A stretch of 64,000 nt of DNA from positions 1,364,001 through 1,428,000 of the forward strand of contig NZ_CP021642.1 of assembly GCF_003048375.1 (NCBI RefSeq). The letters are read 5' to 3'. The first letter of the stretch is position 1, and every line of letters begins with the position of its first letter. Source of the stretch: Campylobacter concisus. GTDB taxonomy: Bacteria > Campylobacterota > Campylobacteria > Campylobacterales > Campylobacteraceae. Below are positions 7,501 through 15,899 of the stretch, in pieces. Under the pieces are notes generated by a model, which saw only the letters and a list, made by a program, of their open reading frames with translations, was not told where the DNA came from and ran no database searches. The position numbers and the translations under genes are program-made.

Positions 7501-9777
7501 GCTATAAATTTTAGTGGCAAAGGCGAAGCTGCAAACAATCCGCACGATGAAAAATCAAAAGATGTAGAGGTCATAGATGCTGAGACATCTGAGAAGACTA
7601 CACTGACACTTGATAGAAATTTAAGCTACTCTGGAAGCTTTAACGTAGCGCAAAATACTGGTAGCAAAAACTACATCGTTGAAAGACTAGATGATGCTGG
7701 AAATTTAGCCGTTCAAACCGTGACTATGGTGGCAAACAAAGGGCTTGATGTTGATATGTGGTTTTATGATTGTACTAATAAAGAATTTATAAATAAATTT
7801 ATGTATCCTGGACCATTTTTGCCAGTAGATAGTGCAAATTTATTTTATGTAAAGCATCACTATAAAGAGTGGATGGAGTGGGCAGGTGCTAGCGCTACTA
7901 CTACCTTTGATGAAGTCTCCTTTAGGGGAGGAAAAGATTATAAATTAAGCTGGACTAGACCATCAGCGGGAGAGTTAAACACAAATGATATGGCAAGAGT
8001 AGGACACTCCCCTATGGCAAGCGATACAGACCACACTGGCACCCACTACAATGTAAATCACTCAGGTAACTACACCTTGCTAGAAGCTGAGACTGTAGGA
8101 ACAGACCTTATCATGCATATGAGTGGATGGATATATATACAAGAAGATGGTGAGTATCACGTAAGGGCGGACCACTTTCAAGACTATGTACATATGGAGC
8201 TTGGAAAATATAAAATAGATGCGCCATGGTGGAGAGGACAACCAGAAGATGGCTCTGGCAATACACTTTGGTCTACAACAGAAGTTAATAAAGTGGGTGA
8301 TACTAGCTTAGCACCCCCATATTACATAACTTTAAAAAAAGGCTTTTACAAGCTAAATATCGACTATATAGATCAAAGAACAGATGTGGATCTCGATATA
8401 CAGATAAGAAAACATAAAAATCCTATATATACAAATGCTGACTATAAAAATATTGGCTCGCAAGGAAGTGGCACACATCTTTTTAGTAATAGCTATATAA
8501 AAGCTTTGGAAGATAAAGGATACGTTAGTAGTGCTGATGCAAATGGCTATAGAAAAGCACTAAATGGTTATGGAAATGACCCAGATGATTTTAATAGAGT
8601 AATGCATTTAAAACACAATACAAATACTCTTGAAGGAAGTAATCTAAATGATGTCTTTATCTACAATGGTAAGAGCATAGACGCAAAAGGTGGCGTAGAC
8701 AAACTGATATTTGTTGAAGATACAAAACTAGAAAAAGTAAGTAATTTAAATGATACTTTAAAAAGTTTTGAGCGTTTACAACTAGGTACTGAAACCCAAG
8801 CTGTCTCAATATCACTAAATACTAAAAACGTTCTTGATATCATAGACTCAAAAGAGACCACCATAACCATTGGTTCAGGAAGTGGCAGAAAAAAGATACA
8901 AGATACACAAAGTATGAATACTGTCTTAAAAATCTCAGGCGATGATGAAGATGGCGTGAAGCTAATAAGTGATGGAAATAATAAATTTGAACTAGCTACT
9001 GATAAAGAAGTAACTATGCTTAACTGGAAACATAGTCAAGCTATAGGAGATGAATTTAACAAAGTAGAAGTCACAGCTGATAGCGGCAGTAAAACATATC
9101 ATGATCATAAAAACGTAATAAATGATGCCAGCGGAAATACTACGATACTTAAAATAGACCATGCAGTAAATCACGTCTATAAGGGCACGTACACCGATGG
9201 AACTAGCACAAAAACATTTTTCGTTGAGATAGATAAAAATATCAAGATCACTCACGAAGGAGATGATCAAAACAATACCTTTACCTACGAAGGCAACAAG
9301 ATAGACGCAAAAGGCGGCGTAGATACGCTCATATTTACTGAAAATGTCGATCTTAGCAAAGTTGTTGATCTAAATGATAAACTAAAAAGCTTTGAAAATT
9401 TACAGCTTGGTAGCAACAGCACGCAGGCAGTCTCGATAGGGCTAGATGCTAAAAGTGTGCTTGATATCATAGACTCACAAGTAACAGATGGTGGGCTAAA
9501 AAGCATAAATACCGTGCTAAAGATCAAAGGCGATAGCAATGACAAAGTAGCACTAGATGGCAAAGGCACTATCTTTACACAAGCAACAGACAGCGAAGTA
9601 GCAGCACTAAATTTAAAACATAGCGTTTCAGGCGATACGCACAACCAAGTAGACGTAGATGCTAGCGGCCACGCTGTAAATCAAGTCTATAAAGGCACAT
9701 ACGGCAGCGGAGCAAGCGCACAAACATTTTTTATCGAAATAGATAAAGATGTAAGTGTGGTAGATTTGGTGCATTAA
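4519..9777 (+). CDS. large retention-module-like Ig-repeat adhesin
   Basis: 1752 residues. Residues 1-80 form a retention-module-like domain (GEAIAISRDGTMRVL, FDDGEKAYVG). Ig-like repeats run from about 190 to 850; four of them begin with EF-hand-like loops at 331-342, 460-471, 592-603 (degenerate) and 714-725, a spacing of 122-132 residues. A PA14/lectin-like block lies at about 1075-1300 and two C-terminal modules with IDAKGGVD signatures at about 1368-1570 and 1578-1752, all shared with the preceding gene. This is the plan of LapA/BapA-like type I secreted adhesins: anchoring module, calcium-stiffened stalk, ligand-binding domain, secretion end. The Ala120-Ser-Ala-Gly123 segment sits where LapG-type proteases cut related proteins. 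Transport and function are inferred. Confidence 0.75.
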   Translation: MPNFDAIRIGVIKKIKGEAIAISRDGTMRVLHKGDEIYLGDDIKTSENSNLTIVFDDGEKAYVGFSSVFHTINVFAEHKGELVIPKNANILENHKEHANDDDQISHQEPSSHDSSPHYFASAGSGGIKFELGGHYSNIYDFYTGLRALEARHDELKWPVGETIKGAFYSAKSTINSQPEPNIVLNFNLTSDTGEKKGFLGGAQLNSLPKTSDGKKIITSISVDIPDIAKNGDIITIKTNMKGGGKTSNYKVNTITNELIPVDSTGTPTGAPPIPIVNGKAEITGVEILNHGKTTVTSSYTTGGKTFTAPPTVYELDDTPATSKVTATLDIDKNGDGVIDATELGYGSGTQTSGMKFVVPDELSTGDKITFKLNEPGKPPVEKKFTLDKENGTATDEDGNTYTFTTDENGAVSFSVPNIANITAGSSIETGVVDKFGNVSATSTTPSSNVSDTVKVTLTADKNGDGLISSDEIGDGTSKVEINLPRTIKPKESVTINIGGSPKEFVVSDDGTSVYDKNNPSVVVPIVNGKFEVPGVSVPVTPGSSVSINTTVNDEHGTPKPNGTSSQTTPSVVVAPPVKSAKISFDSDLGSSNRTPDGRIDTSENRYNDGDPTKTEASIKIPSVIKEGDKIAIDVTNPDGSKTHKVYTYTNGKIIAPDHNEVPLNDGKFKVTVPIEHGKTTSITTTMMDKAGNKGESDTNEIKFSDSPVAKFVKDADGDGLIDDTTGAITTSDVKVYLPSSAVPKDELKISILNPLTNKQSTVSYILDDDGVHMINKKDPSDIKVINDGAITIADVTVSSKRPTLVDATLIKDDGSAISGTSSGRLFAFGVLDYIDDVKLVTKIDNADIHSAKYLNEEDYEHIISTSQYESNSTQKINYNIALTNDEQPYIKFGINKPDTTSDGKGYVLIEIKDENANISDSFIAKIENNTVIADFEKAGKKLDRTHHIIDATYVGTDGVPQRDDNLTITVDLDSKPDKLIESDFDNIKNGSGNYAINFSGKGEAANNPHDEKSKDVEVIDAETSEKTTLTLDRNLSYSGSFNVAQNTGSKNYIVERLDDAGNLAVQTVTMVANKGLDVDMWFYDCTNKEFINKFMYPGPFLPVDSANLFYVKHHYKEWMEWAGASATTTFDEVSFRGGKDYKLSWTRPSAGELNTNDMARVGHSPMASDTDHTGTHYNVNHSGNYTLLEAETVGTDLIMHMSGWIYIQEDGEYHVRADHFQDYVHMELGKYKIDAPWWRGQPEDGSGNTLWSTTEVNKVGDTSLAPPYYITLKKGFYKLNIDYIDQRTDVDLDIQIRKHKNPIYTNADYKNIGSQGSGTHLFSNSYIKALEDKGYVSSADANGYRKALNGYGNDPDDFNRVMHLKHNTNTLEGSNLNDVFIYNGKSIDAKGGVDKLIFVEDTKLEKVSNLNDTLKSFERLQLGTETQAVSISLNTKNVLDIIDSKETTITIGSGSGRKKIQDTQSMNTVLKISGDDEDGVKLISDGNNKFELATDKEVTMLNWKHSQAIGDEFNKVEVTADSGSKTYHDHKNVINDASGNTTILKIDHAVNHVYKGTYTDGTSTKTFFVEIDKNIKITHEGDDQNNTFTYEGNKIDAKGGVDTLIFTENVDLSKVVDLNDKLKSFENLQLGSNSTQAVSIGLDAKSVLDIIDSQVTDGGLKSINTVLKIKGDSNDKVALDGKGTIFTQATDSEVAALNLKHSVSGDTHNQVDVDASGHAVNQVYKGTYGSGASAQTFFIEIDKDVSVVDLVH

Positions 9778-9878
9778 ATTTAACTTTGTCGGGCTAAAAA
9801 TTTATAGTTTTATATTTAAATTTCTTAAAAACAAAAGCTTCTTGTAGATTTTTAAACTTAGTTTAAATATTTAAAATG

Positions 9879-9884
9879 TATAAT
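9879..9884 (+). promoter_or_regulatory. -10 box of tRNA-Phe
   Basis: TATAAT with an upstream TG (extended -10 form) ends 20 bases before the mature tRNA-Phe 5' end. A 7-base inverted repeat (TTTAAAC / GTTTAAA, 9851-9867) lies upstream and might end the adhesin transcript, although it lacks a T tract. Confidence 0.65.
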
Positions 9885-9904
9885 CCAATTTCTTTTATCA
9901 AGGT

Positions 9905-9980
9905 GGTTGGATAGCTCAGTCGGTAGAGCAGCAGACTGAAAATCTGCGTGTCGGCAGTTCGATTCTGCCTCTAACCACCA
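9905..9980 (+). tRNA. tRNA-Phe (GAA)
   Basis: A 76-base cloverleaf: acceptor GGTTGGA pairs with TCTAACC, D-loop AGCTCAGTCGGTAGAGC, anticodon loop CTGAAAA with GAA, T-loop GTTCGATTC, encoded CCA. It follows the adhesin locus; tRNA genes are common borders of acquired DNA, but no integrase is visible. Confidence 0.97.
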
Positions 9981-10084
9981 TTTTAACTTTCCGTAAGTAT
10001 CAATCCTTTTCATTTAAATCCGCCAAATGCCGTGTTTGTTAAGAATTTTAAATAAAAATGTAAAAACTAATATTTTGACTAAAT

Positions 10085-11434
10085 TTACGCTTCTTTTAAA
10101 TTTACAAGCTCAAATTCAGCCCAAAATTCGCTCCCAGCTCCAGCTTCGCTTTTTACGCCAAGCTTTGCACCGTGCATTTTAGCGATATTTGCAGCGATGG
10201 CAAGACCAAGACCACTGCCTCTGTTTTGGCTTTTGTTTCTTGAGCTTTCAACCTGATAAAATTTATTCCAGATTAGCTCGATATCTTTTTTAGAGATGCC
10301 GACGCCATCATCTTTTACAGACAAAAGTGCGTGCGTTTTTGTGAGGGTTAAATTTAGCTCGATCTTAGCTCCTGCAAATTTTAGTGCGTTGCTTAAAAAG
10401 TTATCCACCAGCCTTGATACCATCAGCTCATTGCCTAAAATTTGGACATCTGGCGATACAACGCAGCTAAATTTTAACCCTTTTGCATTTGCTAGCTTTT
10501 CATAGTCGGTAGCTAAATTTTGCAAGATAGAGCTTAAATTTATATCTTTTAGCTCCAAATTTCTACCAGCTTCTAGCCTTGAAAGCTCCAAAATTTGATC
10601 TATCAGCGAGGTTATCTTTCTTGACTGCCTAGAGATGACCTCCAGCGACTCCTTGGCCTCGCCCAAATTTTGTGAGTAGTTTTTAGCGTAGTCGCTCTCA
10701 GCCATGATGACAGATAGTGGTGTTCGTAGCTCGTGCGAGACGTCTGAGGTGAGCTGTTTCTCGCTTTGATAGACTTTTTCGAGGGAGTCGAGCATCTGGT
10801 TAAAAACGCTTGCAAGCGCGTGCAGCTCGTCTTTGCCAGCAGGCAGGTCTATGCGCTTTGAAAAGTCCCGGCTGCTGCCTATCTCAAGCGCAGTTTTAGA
10901 CATCGTAGCGACTGGTTTCATCGCATTTTTTATCGTTTTGTAGCCGCCGTAAAGCACAAAGAGAAACAAAACTGGCACAAAAACGCCCAGCGCTAGTAAA
11001 AATAACCCCTCTTTTTTGAAAAATTTCTCCGCATTTATCACGCCTCTGACCCAGACCCCTTTGCCTTTAGCTGCGATATCGTAGTAGTAAAAGCGGTTTT
11101 CGCCGTTTTCAAAAAGGCGCACTGCACCGCTATTCATTTTAAGTGAAATTTGAAAGTGTTTTGGCGCTAGACCGCCGATCACATCGCCTTTTGCGTTATA
11201 TTTTATAAAAAATATCCCATCATCGTATGGCTCAAACTCATCCATATCATTGGCTATTTTGGTGACTGATTTGGCTAACTTTTTTTGGCTCACGTCCTCA
11301 AAAACCTCATCCGCCACGACCGCCGAGATGGCAATGAGAGCCGTCACGATAACGATGATAAAAAACGAGTACCAAAGCGTTACGCGCGCCGTTATAGGGA
11401 TGTTTGCAAGCGCTTGCTTAATCCTTAACAACAT
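10085..11434 (-). CDS. sensor histidine kinase
   Basis: 449 residues. The ATG at 11434 is preferred over an in-frame TTG two codons upstream because a GAGGG site precedes it. Two membrane segments (about 17-40 and 145-165) flank a short periplasmic sensor domain. A HAMP linker, a HisKA domain with phospho-accepting His234 in SHELRTP, and a HATPase_c domain (NALKFAGA, DDGVGI, GSGLGLAI) follow. The start overlaps the regulator gene by 17 bases, so the two are co-translated. The signal is unknown. Two PepSY-type genes upstream on the same strand may be linked to sensing or be targets. The overall plan resembles CpxA/CprS-type kinases, but I would not assign a name. Confidence 0.9.
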   Translation of the reverse strand: MLLRIKQALANIPITARVTLWYSFFIIVIVTALIAISAVVADEVFEDVSQKKLAKSVTKIANDMDEFEPYDDGIFFIKYNAKGDVIGGLAPKHFQISLKMNSGAVRLFENGENRFYYYDIAAKGKGVWVRGVINAEKFFKKEGLFLLALGVFVPVLFLFVLYGGYKTIKNAMKPVATMSKTALEIGSSRDFSKRIDLPAGKDELHALASVFNQMLDSLEKVYQSEKQLTSDVSHELRTPLSVIMAESDYAKNYSQNLGEAKESLEVISRQSRKITSLIDQILELSRLEAGRNLELKDINLSSILQNLATDYEKLANAKGLKFSCVVSPDVQILGNELMVSRLVDNFLSNALKFAGAKIELNLTLTKTHALLSVKDDGVGISKKDIELIWNKFYQVESSRNKSQNRGSGLGLAIAANIAKMHGAKLGVKSEAGAGSEFWAEFELVNLKEA

Positions 11435-12077
11435 AGCCAAGCCCTCTTTTAGTCTGGATCACCTCGCGCTCGCCAAGCTTTTTTCTTATGTTTTTTATAA
11501 GCACGTCGATGACGTTTGAGCCGCCCGTGTAGTCAAAGTCCCAGACGTGCTCTTTGATCTGGTCGCGAGTTAGAATTCTGCCCTTATTTAGCATCAAAAA
11601 CTCTAAAATTTCATACTCTTTGCCGGTGAGATCGACCCGCTCGCCGCTAAATTCGACTGACTTTTTAGAAAGGTCGATCTTTAGCTCGCCTGCGCAAATT
11701 TCACTAGCCACGTTGCCGCTATTTCGGCGAATGAGCGTGCGCACCCTGGCTAGCAGCTCCTTAAAGTCAAATGGCTTAACTAGGTAGTCATCCGCGCCCG
11801 CGTCAAGCCCCTTTACAACGTCGTCCACATCGTCTTTTGCCGTTAGTATCAGCACAGGGGTCGCTAGCTTTGCGGCGCGCGATCTTTGCAAAAATGTAAG
11901 TCCGTCCATCACCGGCATCATAAGATCAAGCACGATGAGATCGTAGTGCGCGACGGCGGTAAAGTCCATCGCCTCCTCGCCGTTAAACGCGCTATCGACG
12001 CTATATCCGTTTTTCTTTAGGTGCCTTGTAATGACGCTATTTAGGTCCATTTCGTCCTCGACGACTAAAATTTTCAT
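11418..12077 (-). CDS. OmpR-family response regulator
   Basis: 219 residues. The receiver domain has the acidic pair Glu7/Asp8, phospho-acceptor Asp51 (VLDLMMPVMDG), Thr79 and Lys101 (VKPF). The C-terminal half is a winged-helix Trans_reg_C DNA-binding domain (LTGKEYEILEFLMLNKGRILTR; the GSNVIDVLIKNIRKKL recognition region). It pairs with the kinase that follows. An AAGG ribosome site lies 5 bases before the ATG. Targets are unknown; the PepSY genes just upstream are natural candidates for members of the regulon. Confidence 0.92.
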   Translation of the reverse strand: MKILVVEDEMDLNSVITRHLKKNGYSVDSAFNGEEAMDFTAVAHYDLIVLDLMMPVMDGLTFLQRSRAAKLATPVLILTAKDDVDDVVKGLDAGADDYLVKPFDFKELLARVRTLIRRNSGNVASEICAGELKIDLSKKSVEFSGERVDLTGKEYEILEFLMLNKGRILTRDQIKEHVWDFDYTGGSNVIDVLIKNIRKKLGEREVIQTKRGLGYVVKD

Positions 12078-12118
12078 CCCTGCCTTACCTGCCTCACTTG
12101 GTTTTGCCAGCTATTTTA

Positions 12119-12742
12119 TCAAATTTGGCTTTTTATTTTTAGATTTAAAATTTCGCCATTTGCTGCGCCTATCTTAAAATCATATAAAAAGCCGTTAAAT
12201 TTAGCCCTTGCATCATAAAAATACTCCGCTCCAAGCGTGCCAAAACTTTGTTTTTTAGCTAGATAGATCGGAGAAAACTCCACCTCGTTTGACTCTACTT
12301 TTAGGCGCTCTAAAATGAGCTCTTTAACTTTTTCTGGCAAGATGTGATCTAGCCCTTCAAATTTGGCCTGCTCTTCATTTATCTTTGATAGCTCTGCCCT
12401 TTGTGCCTCGTCTTTTAGGCGGCTTGAAGCGTTTGAAAGCCACACTCCAGCCTTGCCAGCATAGACGAGCACATCCGCTACACCTTGAAGCGAAAGCTCA
12501 AGCGTTTTTTTAAAGAAATTTTGAGCTTTGTATTTCGGAGCTGATTGGCTTAAATTTTTATCTAAATTTTCAGGGCTTTGCTCGCTCTTCTCTAAATTTT
12601 CATAACTATTTTTATTAGCACCAGCCTCGGCATTTTTACTTAAATTTTCTCTCGCGCTTTGGCTAAAATTTTTATTCAAATTTTTCTCTAAACCCTGCTC
12701 GCTAACTTTCTCGTTTAAATTTTGATCTAAATTTTCACTCAT
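12119..12742 (-). CDS. PepSY-like protein with low-complexity N-terminus
   Basis: 207 residues from the ATG at 12742, which has an AAGGG site 8 bases upstream; an in-frame GTG three codons earlier has none. Residues 1-70 are low-complexity with repeated Glu-Asn-Leu-x-Lys and Ser-Gln-Ser-Ala units. The C-terminal 80 residues resemble a PepSY fold: a helix (LPEKVKELILERL), then strands with YFYDARAKFNG and YDFKIGAANGEILNLKIK. No signal peptide is evident, which is unusual because PepSY domains usually act outside the cytoplasm. It lies between the two-component system and a secreted PepSY protein. Function is unknown. Confidence 0.65.
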   Translation of the reverse strand: MSENLDQNLNEKVSEQGLEKNLNKNFSQSARENLSKNAEAGANKNSYENLEKSEQSPENLDKNLSQSAPKYKAQNFFKKTLELSLQGVADVLVYAGKAGVWLSNASSRLKDEAQRAELSKINEEQAKFEGLDHILPEKVKELILERLKVESNEVEFSPIYLAKKQSFGTLGAEYFYDARAKFNGFLYDFKIGAANGEILNLKIKSQI

Positions 12743-12786
12743 CTTTTTCACCCTTACAAAATTTAACGCCCAAAAAGGGCGCTAGA

Positions 12787-13272
12787 TCACTTTGTATAAT
12801 TGCCTATTATCTCGCCTGTTTGAGCGTTTATGATCACTTTTTTCTCGCTCCTGTCGCGCTTAAGCTCTACTTTGTATATCCAAGCACCATTTTTATTATC
12901 AAGCTCTGCCTCATCAAAGCTCCAGCCAGCATCAAGCGCTTGAGCTTTAGCCACAGCCTCATCGATGCTAAGAGCAAATTTTGAAAAATCTACCGCTTCG
13001 ATCGGCATGATATGTTTTTTATTTTTATTCTCTACTTTAACGATCTGACCGCTGTTAGCATCGATCTTGATCTCTTGTTTGACACCATCTTTAAATGACT
13101 CTATCTTGTAAAAAGTCACGCCCTTTTTGACGTTCATCTCGATATCTTTGACGCTTGAGCCTGGGAAGTTTTTCTCAGCTATGTTTAAAGCCTCTTTTGA
13201 TGTGATGGCTGCTTGCAAGCCTGTCGCTCCTAAAACTGCTACTAAAACTGCTGCACCTAATACATTTTTCAT
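12787..13272 (-). CDS. secreted PepSY domain protein
   Basis: 161 residues with a signal peptide (about 1-21, ending near LQA). Two PepSY-type repeats follow: residues 22-85 (SKEALNIAEKNFPG ... YKIESFKDGVKQEIKIDANSGQIV) and 96-161 (LSIDEAVAKAQALD ... WIYKVELKRDRSEKKVIINAQTGEII). PepSY domains are often peptidase inhibitors or part of haem/iron and envelope-stress systems. It is the first gene of a probable operon that continues into the low-complexity PepSY-like gene and the two-component pair. AAAGGA precedes the ATG, and a TATAAT box lies about 50 bases upstream. Confidence 0.8.
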   Translation of the reverse strand: MKNVLGAAVLVAVLGATGLQAAITSKEALNIAEKNFPGSSVKDIEMNVKKGVTFYKIESFKDGVKQEIKIDANSGQIVKVENKNKKHIMPIEAVDFSKFALSIDEAVAKAQALDAGWSFDEAELDNKNGAWIYKVELKRDRSEKKVIINAQTGEIIGNYTK

Positions 13273-13319
13273 TTTTGATCCTTTTATTTTTGATTTCCAA
13301 CTTTCGTTTGGATGAGCGC

Positions 13320-13325
13320 ATTATA
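13320..13325 (-). promoter_or_regulatory. -10 box of the PepSY / two-component operon
   Basis: On the minus strand TTTTATAATGCG gives a perfect TATAAT about 48 bases before the PepSY start. T-rich sequence replaces a -35 box, as usual in Campylobacter. The 216 bases between this box and tRNA-Asn are AT-rich and hold no gene I can support. Confidence 0.6.
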
Positions 13326-13541
13326 AAAGCCTAAAATGAAGCTAGGATGAATGAAGAAATTATTTTAACTTCGCCAAAAGCCGAACATATAATCATGTTT
13401 TGACAGCAAAACAGAACAATATACTTTGAAATAGCAATAAAACTAAGGGGAAATAAAAATGAAAAATGCAAAAAATAAGAAAACTTAAAGTTCTTGAAAC
13501 ATAGTTAAAATCAGGTTTTTAAAATGATTTTTAAAGAAGAA

Positions 13542-13616
<75 letters not shown>

Positions 13617-13634
13617 ACACTTAAAAGAAGTCGT

Positions 13635-13640
13635 ATTATA
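13635..13640 (-). promoter_or_regulatory. -10 box of tRNA-Asn
   Basis: On the minus strand CTAACTATAATACG provides TATAAT 18 bases before the tRNA 5' end. Confidence 0.6.
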
Positions 13641-13710
13641 GTTAGCAATCATTTAAAAATAGCTTAAATAACTAAAAATTTTAGCCATTTTTCTAATAAA
13701 TTATATATTT

Positions 13711-13744
13711 AAAACCACTCAAGCAAATTGCCTGAGTAGTTTTT
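13711..13744 (-). terminator. terminator of the first chemoreceptor gene
   Basis: The minus-strand transcript can pair AAAACTACTCA with TGAGTGGTTTT (11 pairs including one G-U) around an 11-base loop, ending in a U run. It lies about 43 bases after the chemoreceptor stop codon. Confidence 0.7.
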
Positions 13745-13786
13745 CATTAAACAAATTTGATTTTGTTAAAACTCTAAAGAAAGAAG

Positions 13787-15751
13787 TTAAAACCTCTTCT
13801 TCCTAACATCCTCAACAATAGCTTTAGCCATCTCATCTACTTCTGATGTTACTTCGTTTGCTTGGTTGGCAATTACAACATTTTCTTTTGTTAGATTATC
13901 TATTTGAGCAACTGATTGATTTATCATATTTATGCCTTCACTTTGCTCTTTAATTGATTCACTCATCTCATTTATTGATTGAGCTAATACATTTGTATTT
14001 GCTTCTATCTCACCAAGTGATTTTTGAGTTCTCTCAGCTAGCTTTCTTACTTCATCAGCAACAACTGCAAATCCTCTGCCATGCTCTCCAGCTCTAGCTG
14101 CTTCAATTGCAGCATTAAGAGCTAGAAGGTTAGTTTGATCTGCTATATCTCTAATGATAGTTATGATGTTTTTAATTTCATCACTTTGTCTTATAACATC
14201 AGCTGTCTTTTGAGAGATGGCATTCATTGAGCTAGACATTTGCTCAACTGCAGCTGCTGATTCTTGTAAGCTATTTGCTTGAGTGTTTGCTGAGCTTGCT
14301 ACTTTTGATACTGAGCTAGCTAGAAGTTTAGCTTTTTCTTCAAGTACTTGAGCTTGGTTTAGATTGTCATTTAGCATTTTAGATATTTCAATGCCTAGAG
14401 AGTTTATACCACTTGCTATCTTACCATCATCATCAAGTCTTTTTGTAAAGTCTTGGTTTTTATAAGTGTTTAGTAGATCAAGTACATCTTTACCATTACT
14501 TGATATTGCACTTTTAAGAGCAAGTTGTAGATCTTTAAATGTGCTTTTTAGTTGATTTAGAGCTGGGTTATTAGTATCAGCTTCTAAGCTTGCTTCATAG
14601 TTGCCATCTTTTATCTCATTTACAAAGGTGTTGGCTTTTTGGATGAAGATACTTTGATCTTTCATACCATCTTCAATGGCCTTTGTGTTTTTGTTTATTA
14701 AATCTGCCATTTGGCCAAATTCATCTTTAGATGTTATCTCTATAGGTTGGGCTTTGTTTGTCTTGTGATTTAGTAGATCAAAGAAAGATAGCAGGCCTGT
14801 TTTTAGTTTGAGGATGATTTTTAGGAGGTAAGACGACATTAGAAGTGAAACTATCACAGAGATGATGATCGCTGCTAAGATAACGCCGATAGCTGAGTAA
14901 AATAGCGTATGCAAATCTTTTAAAAGCACATCCTCGTCCATCTCGCCAAATAGGTACCAATCAAGGCTTGGGATATATTTTGAGCCAATTATCAAATTTC
15001 TCGTGCCGTTAAAGTGACGGATGACGCCGCCATTTTTATTCATCAAGACATCAAATTTCTCTTTGCCAAGGACATCTTTTACATTTACTTTGCCGACCCT
15101 GTCGCTCTTTTCTATCTTTACGATGCCACTTGAATCAACCATTAAGAATTTACTGCCCTCGCCCATGGTTTTTGAAGTGACTAAATTTACGATGTCATCA
15201 AGGTTCATGCCTATCGCGCTGACGCCATAAAATTTGCCGTCTTTTTCAACCTTGCTATTTACATAAAGTGTTAGCGAGCCAGTAGCTTCTGAGACTTGGA
15301 TGTTTAGAGAATTTACCTCTTTGCCATTTTTAACGTCAAAGTACCAGCTATCACGTGGATTGTCCTTGCTAAGCTGCTTTAAAATTTTGTCGTTTGTGTA
15401 GTAGTTTAGAGTTTTATCAGAGACAAACATCGCCGTTGAGAGGTTAAATGCCTTCATAAGGTCGGTGTTGTAGTTAAAAAGCGTCGCCAATCCGTCTTTT
15501 GGCTCGCCTTCGTCGATCCACTTGAGAAGATAGTCGTTTTTAGTCATCTGATAAGAGGTGTTGATGATCTTGTCTATGGCATAGCCGATCTCACCTGCAA
15601 CGTTAGAGACAGCTAGTGGTAGCTCATCTTTCACAACTTTTTCTGTATATAGGTTGCGAGCTATGTTGTAACTAATGAGGCTAACGCCGATTAGTAGTAG
15701 CACGATCACAGCTGTCAAAATAACAGAAATTTTAATCCTTAAAGACTTCAT
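13787..15751 (-). CDS. methyl-accepting chemotaxis protein, dCache-type
   Basis: 654 residues. The N-terminal membrane segment (about 8-28), a large periplasmic dCache-like sensor (about 35-275; [27 protein letters not shown]) and the second membrane segment (about 285-310) are followed by a HAMP-like linker and a long helical signalling domain. The hairpin tip carries the conserved [20 protein letters not shown] and [12 protein letters not shown] motifs that contact CheA/CheW. There is no C-terminal receptor pentapeptide for CheR/CheB; the protein ends VRKKRF. An AAGGAG site precedes the ATG. The ligand is unknown; the canonical amine-binding YxxxxRxW pattern is not obvious in the sensor. 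Confidence 0.93.
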   Translation of the reverse strand: MKSLRIKISVILTAVIVLLLIGVSLISYNIARNLYTEKVVKDELPLAVSNVAGEIGYAIDKIINTSYQMTKNDYLLKWIDEGEPKDGLATLFNYNTDLMKAFNLSTAMFVSDKTLNYYTNDKILKQLSKDNPRDSWYFDVKNGKEVNSLNIQVSEATGSLTLYVNSKVEKDGKFYGVSAIGMNLDDIVNLVTSKTMGEGSKFLMVDSSGIVKIEKSDRVGKVNVKDVLGKEKFDVLMNKNGGVIRHFNGTRNLIIGSKYIPSLDWYLFGEMDEDVLLKDLHTLFYSAIGVILAAIIISVIVSLLMSSYLLKIILKLKTGLLSFFDLLNHKTNKAQPIEITSKDEFGQMADLINKNTKAIEDGMKDQSIFIQKANTFVNEIKDGNYEASLEADTNNPALNQLKSTFKDLQLALKSAISSNGKDVLDLLNTYKNQDFTKRLDDDGKIASGINSLGIEISKMLNDNLNQAQVLEEKAKLLASSVSKVASSANTQANSLQESAAAVEQMSSSMNAISQKTADVIRQSDEIKNIITIIRDIADQTNLLALNAAIEAARAGEHGRGFAVVADEVRKLAERTQKSLGEIEANTNVLAQSINEMSESIKEQSEGINMINQSVAQIDNLTKENVVIANQANEVTSEVDEMAKAIVEDVRKKRF

Positions 15752-15899
15752 AAATCACTCCTTGATCAATATTTGCGTAATTATTCAACTTTTTATATAA
15801 AAGTAAAATTAATTTAAATAAATCTGAAATTTTGTTTTAACTATGTCACTTTACGAGGTCATAATGACACAAATTTAAATCACTCTTTACGCTAAAGTG

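Noticed and set aside
4519-9777. Many long minus-strand open frames inside the adhesin genes
   Set aside because: They mirror the repetitive plus-strand coding sequence, have no ribosome sites and show no protein-like composition.
12119-12742. Possible tandem DNA repeats in the Glu-Asn-Leu-Lys-rich N-terminus
   Set aside because: The units are irregular in length and sequence; the recurring AAATTT reflects genome-wide bias, not a true satellite.
13459-13488. Nine-codon frame with a strong AAGGGG ribosome-site match upstream of tRNA-Asn on the plus strand
   Set aside because: Too short and too lysine/asparagine-rich to separate from chance in an AT-rich gap; no downstream gene on that strand for it to lead.
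15858-15868. Palindrome GTCAT-A-ATGAC upstream of the first chemoreceptor
   Set aside because: Short, single copy and more than 100 bases from the start; no known regulator consensus fits.
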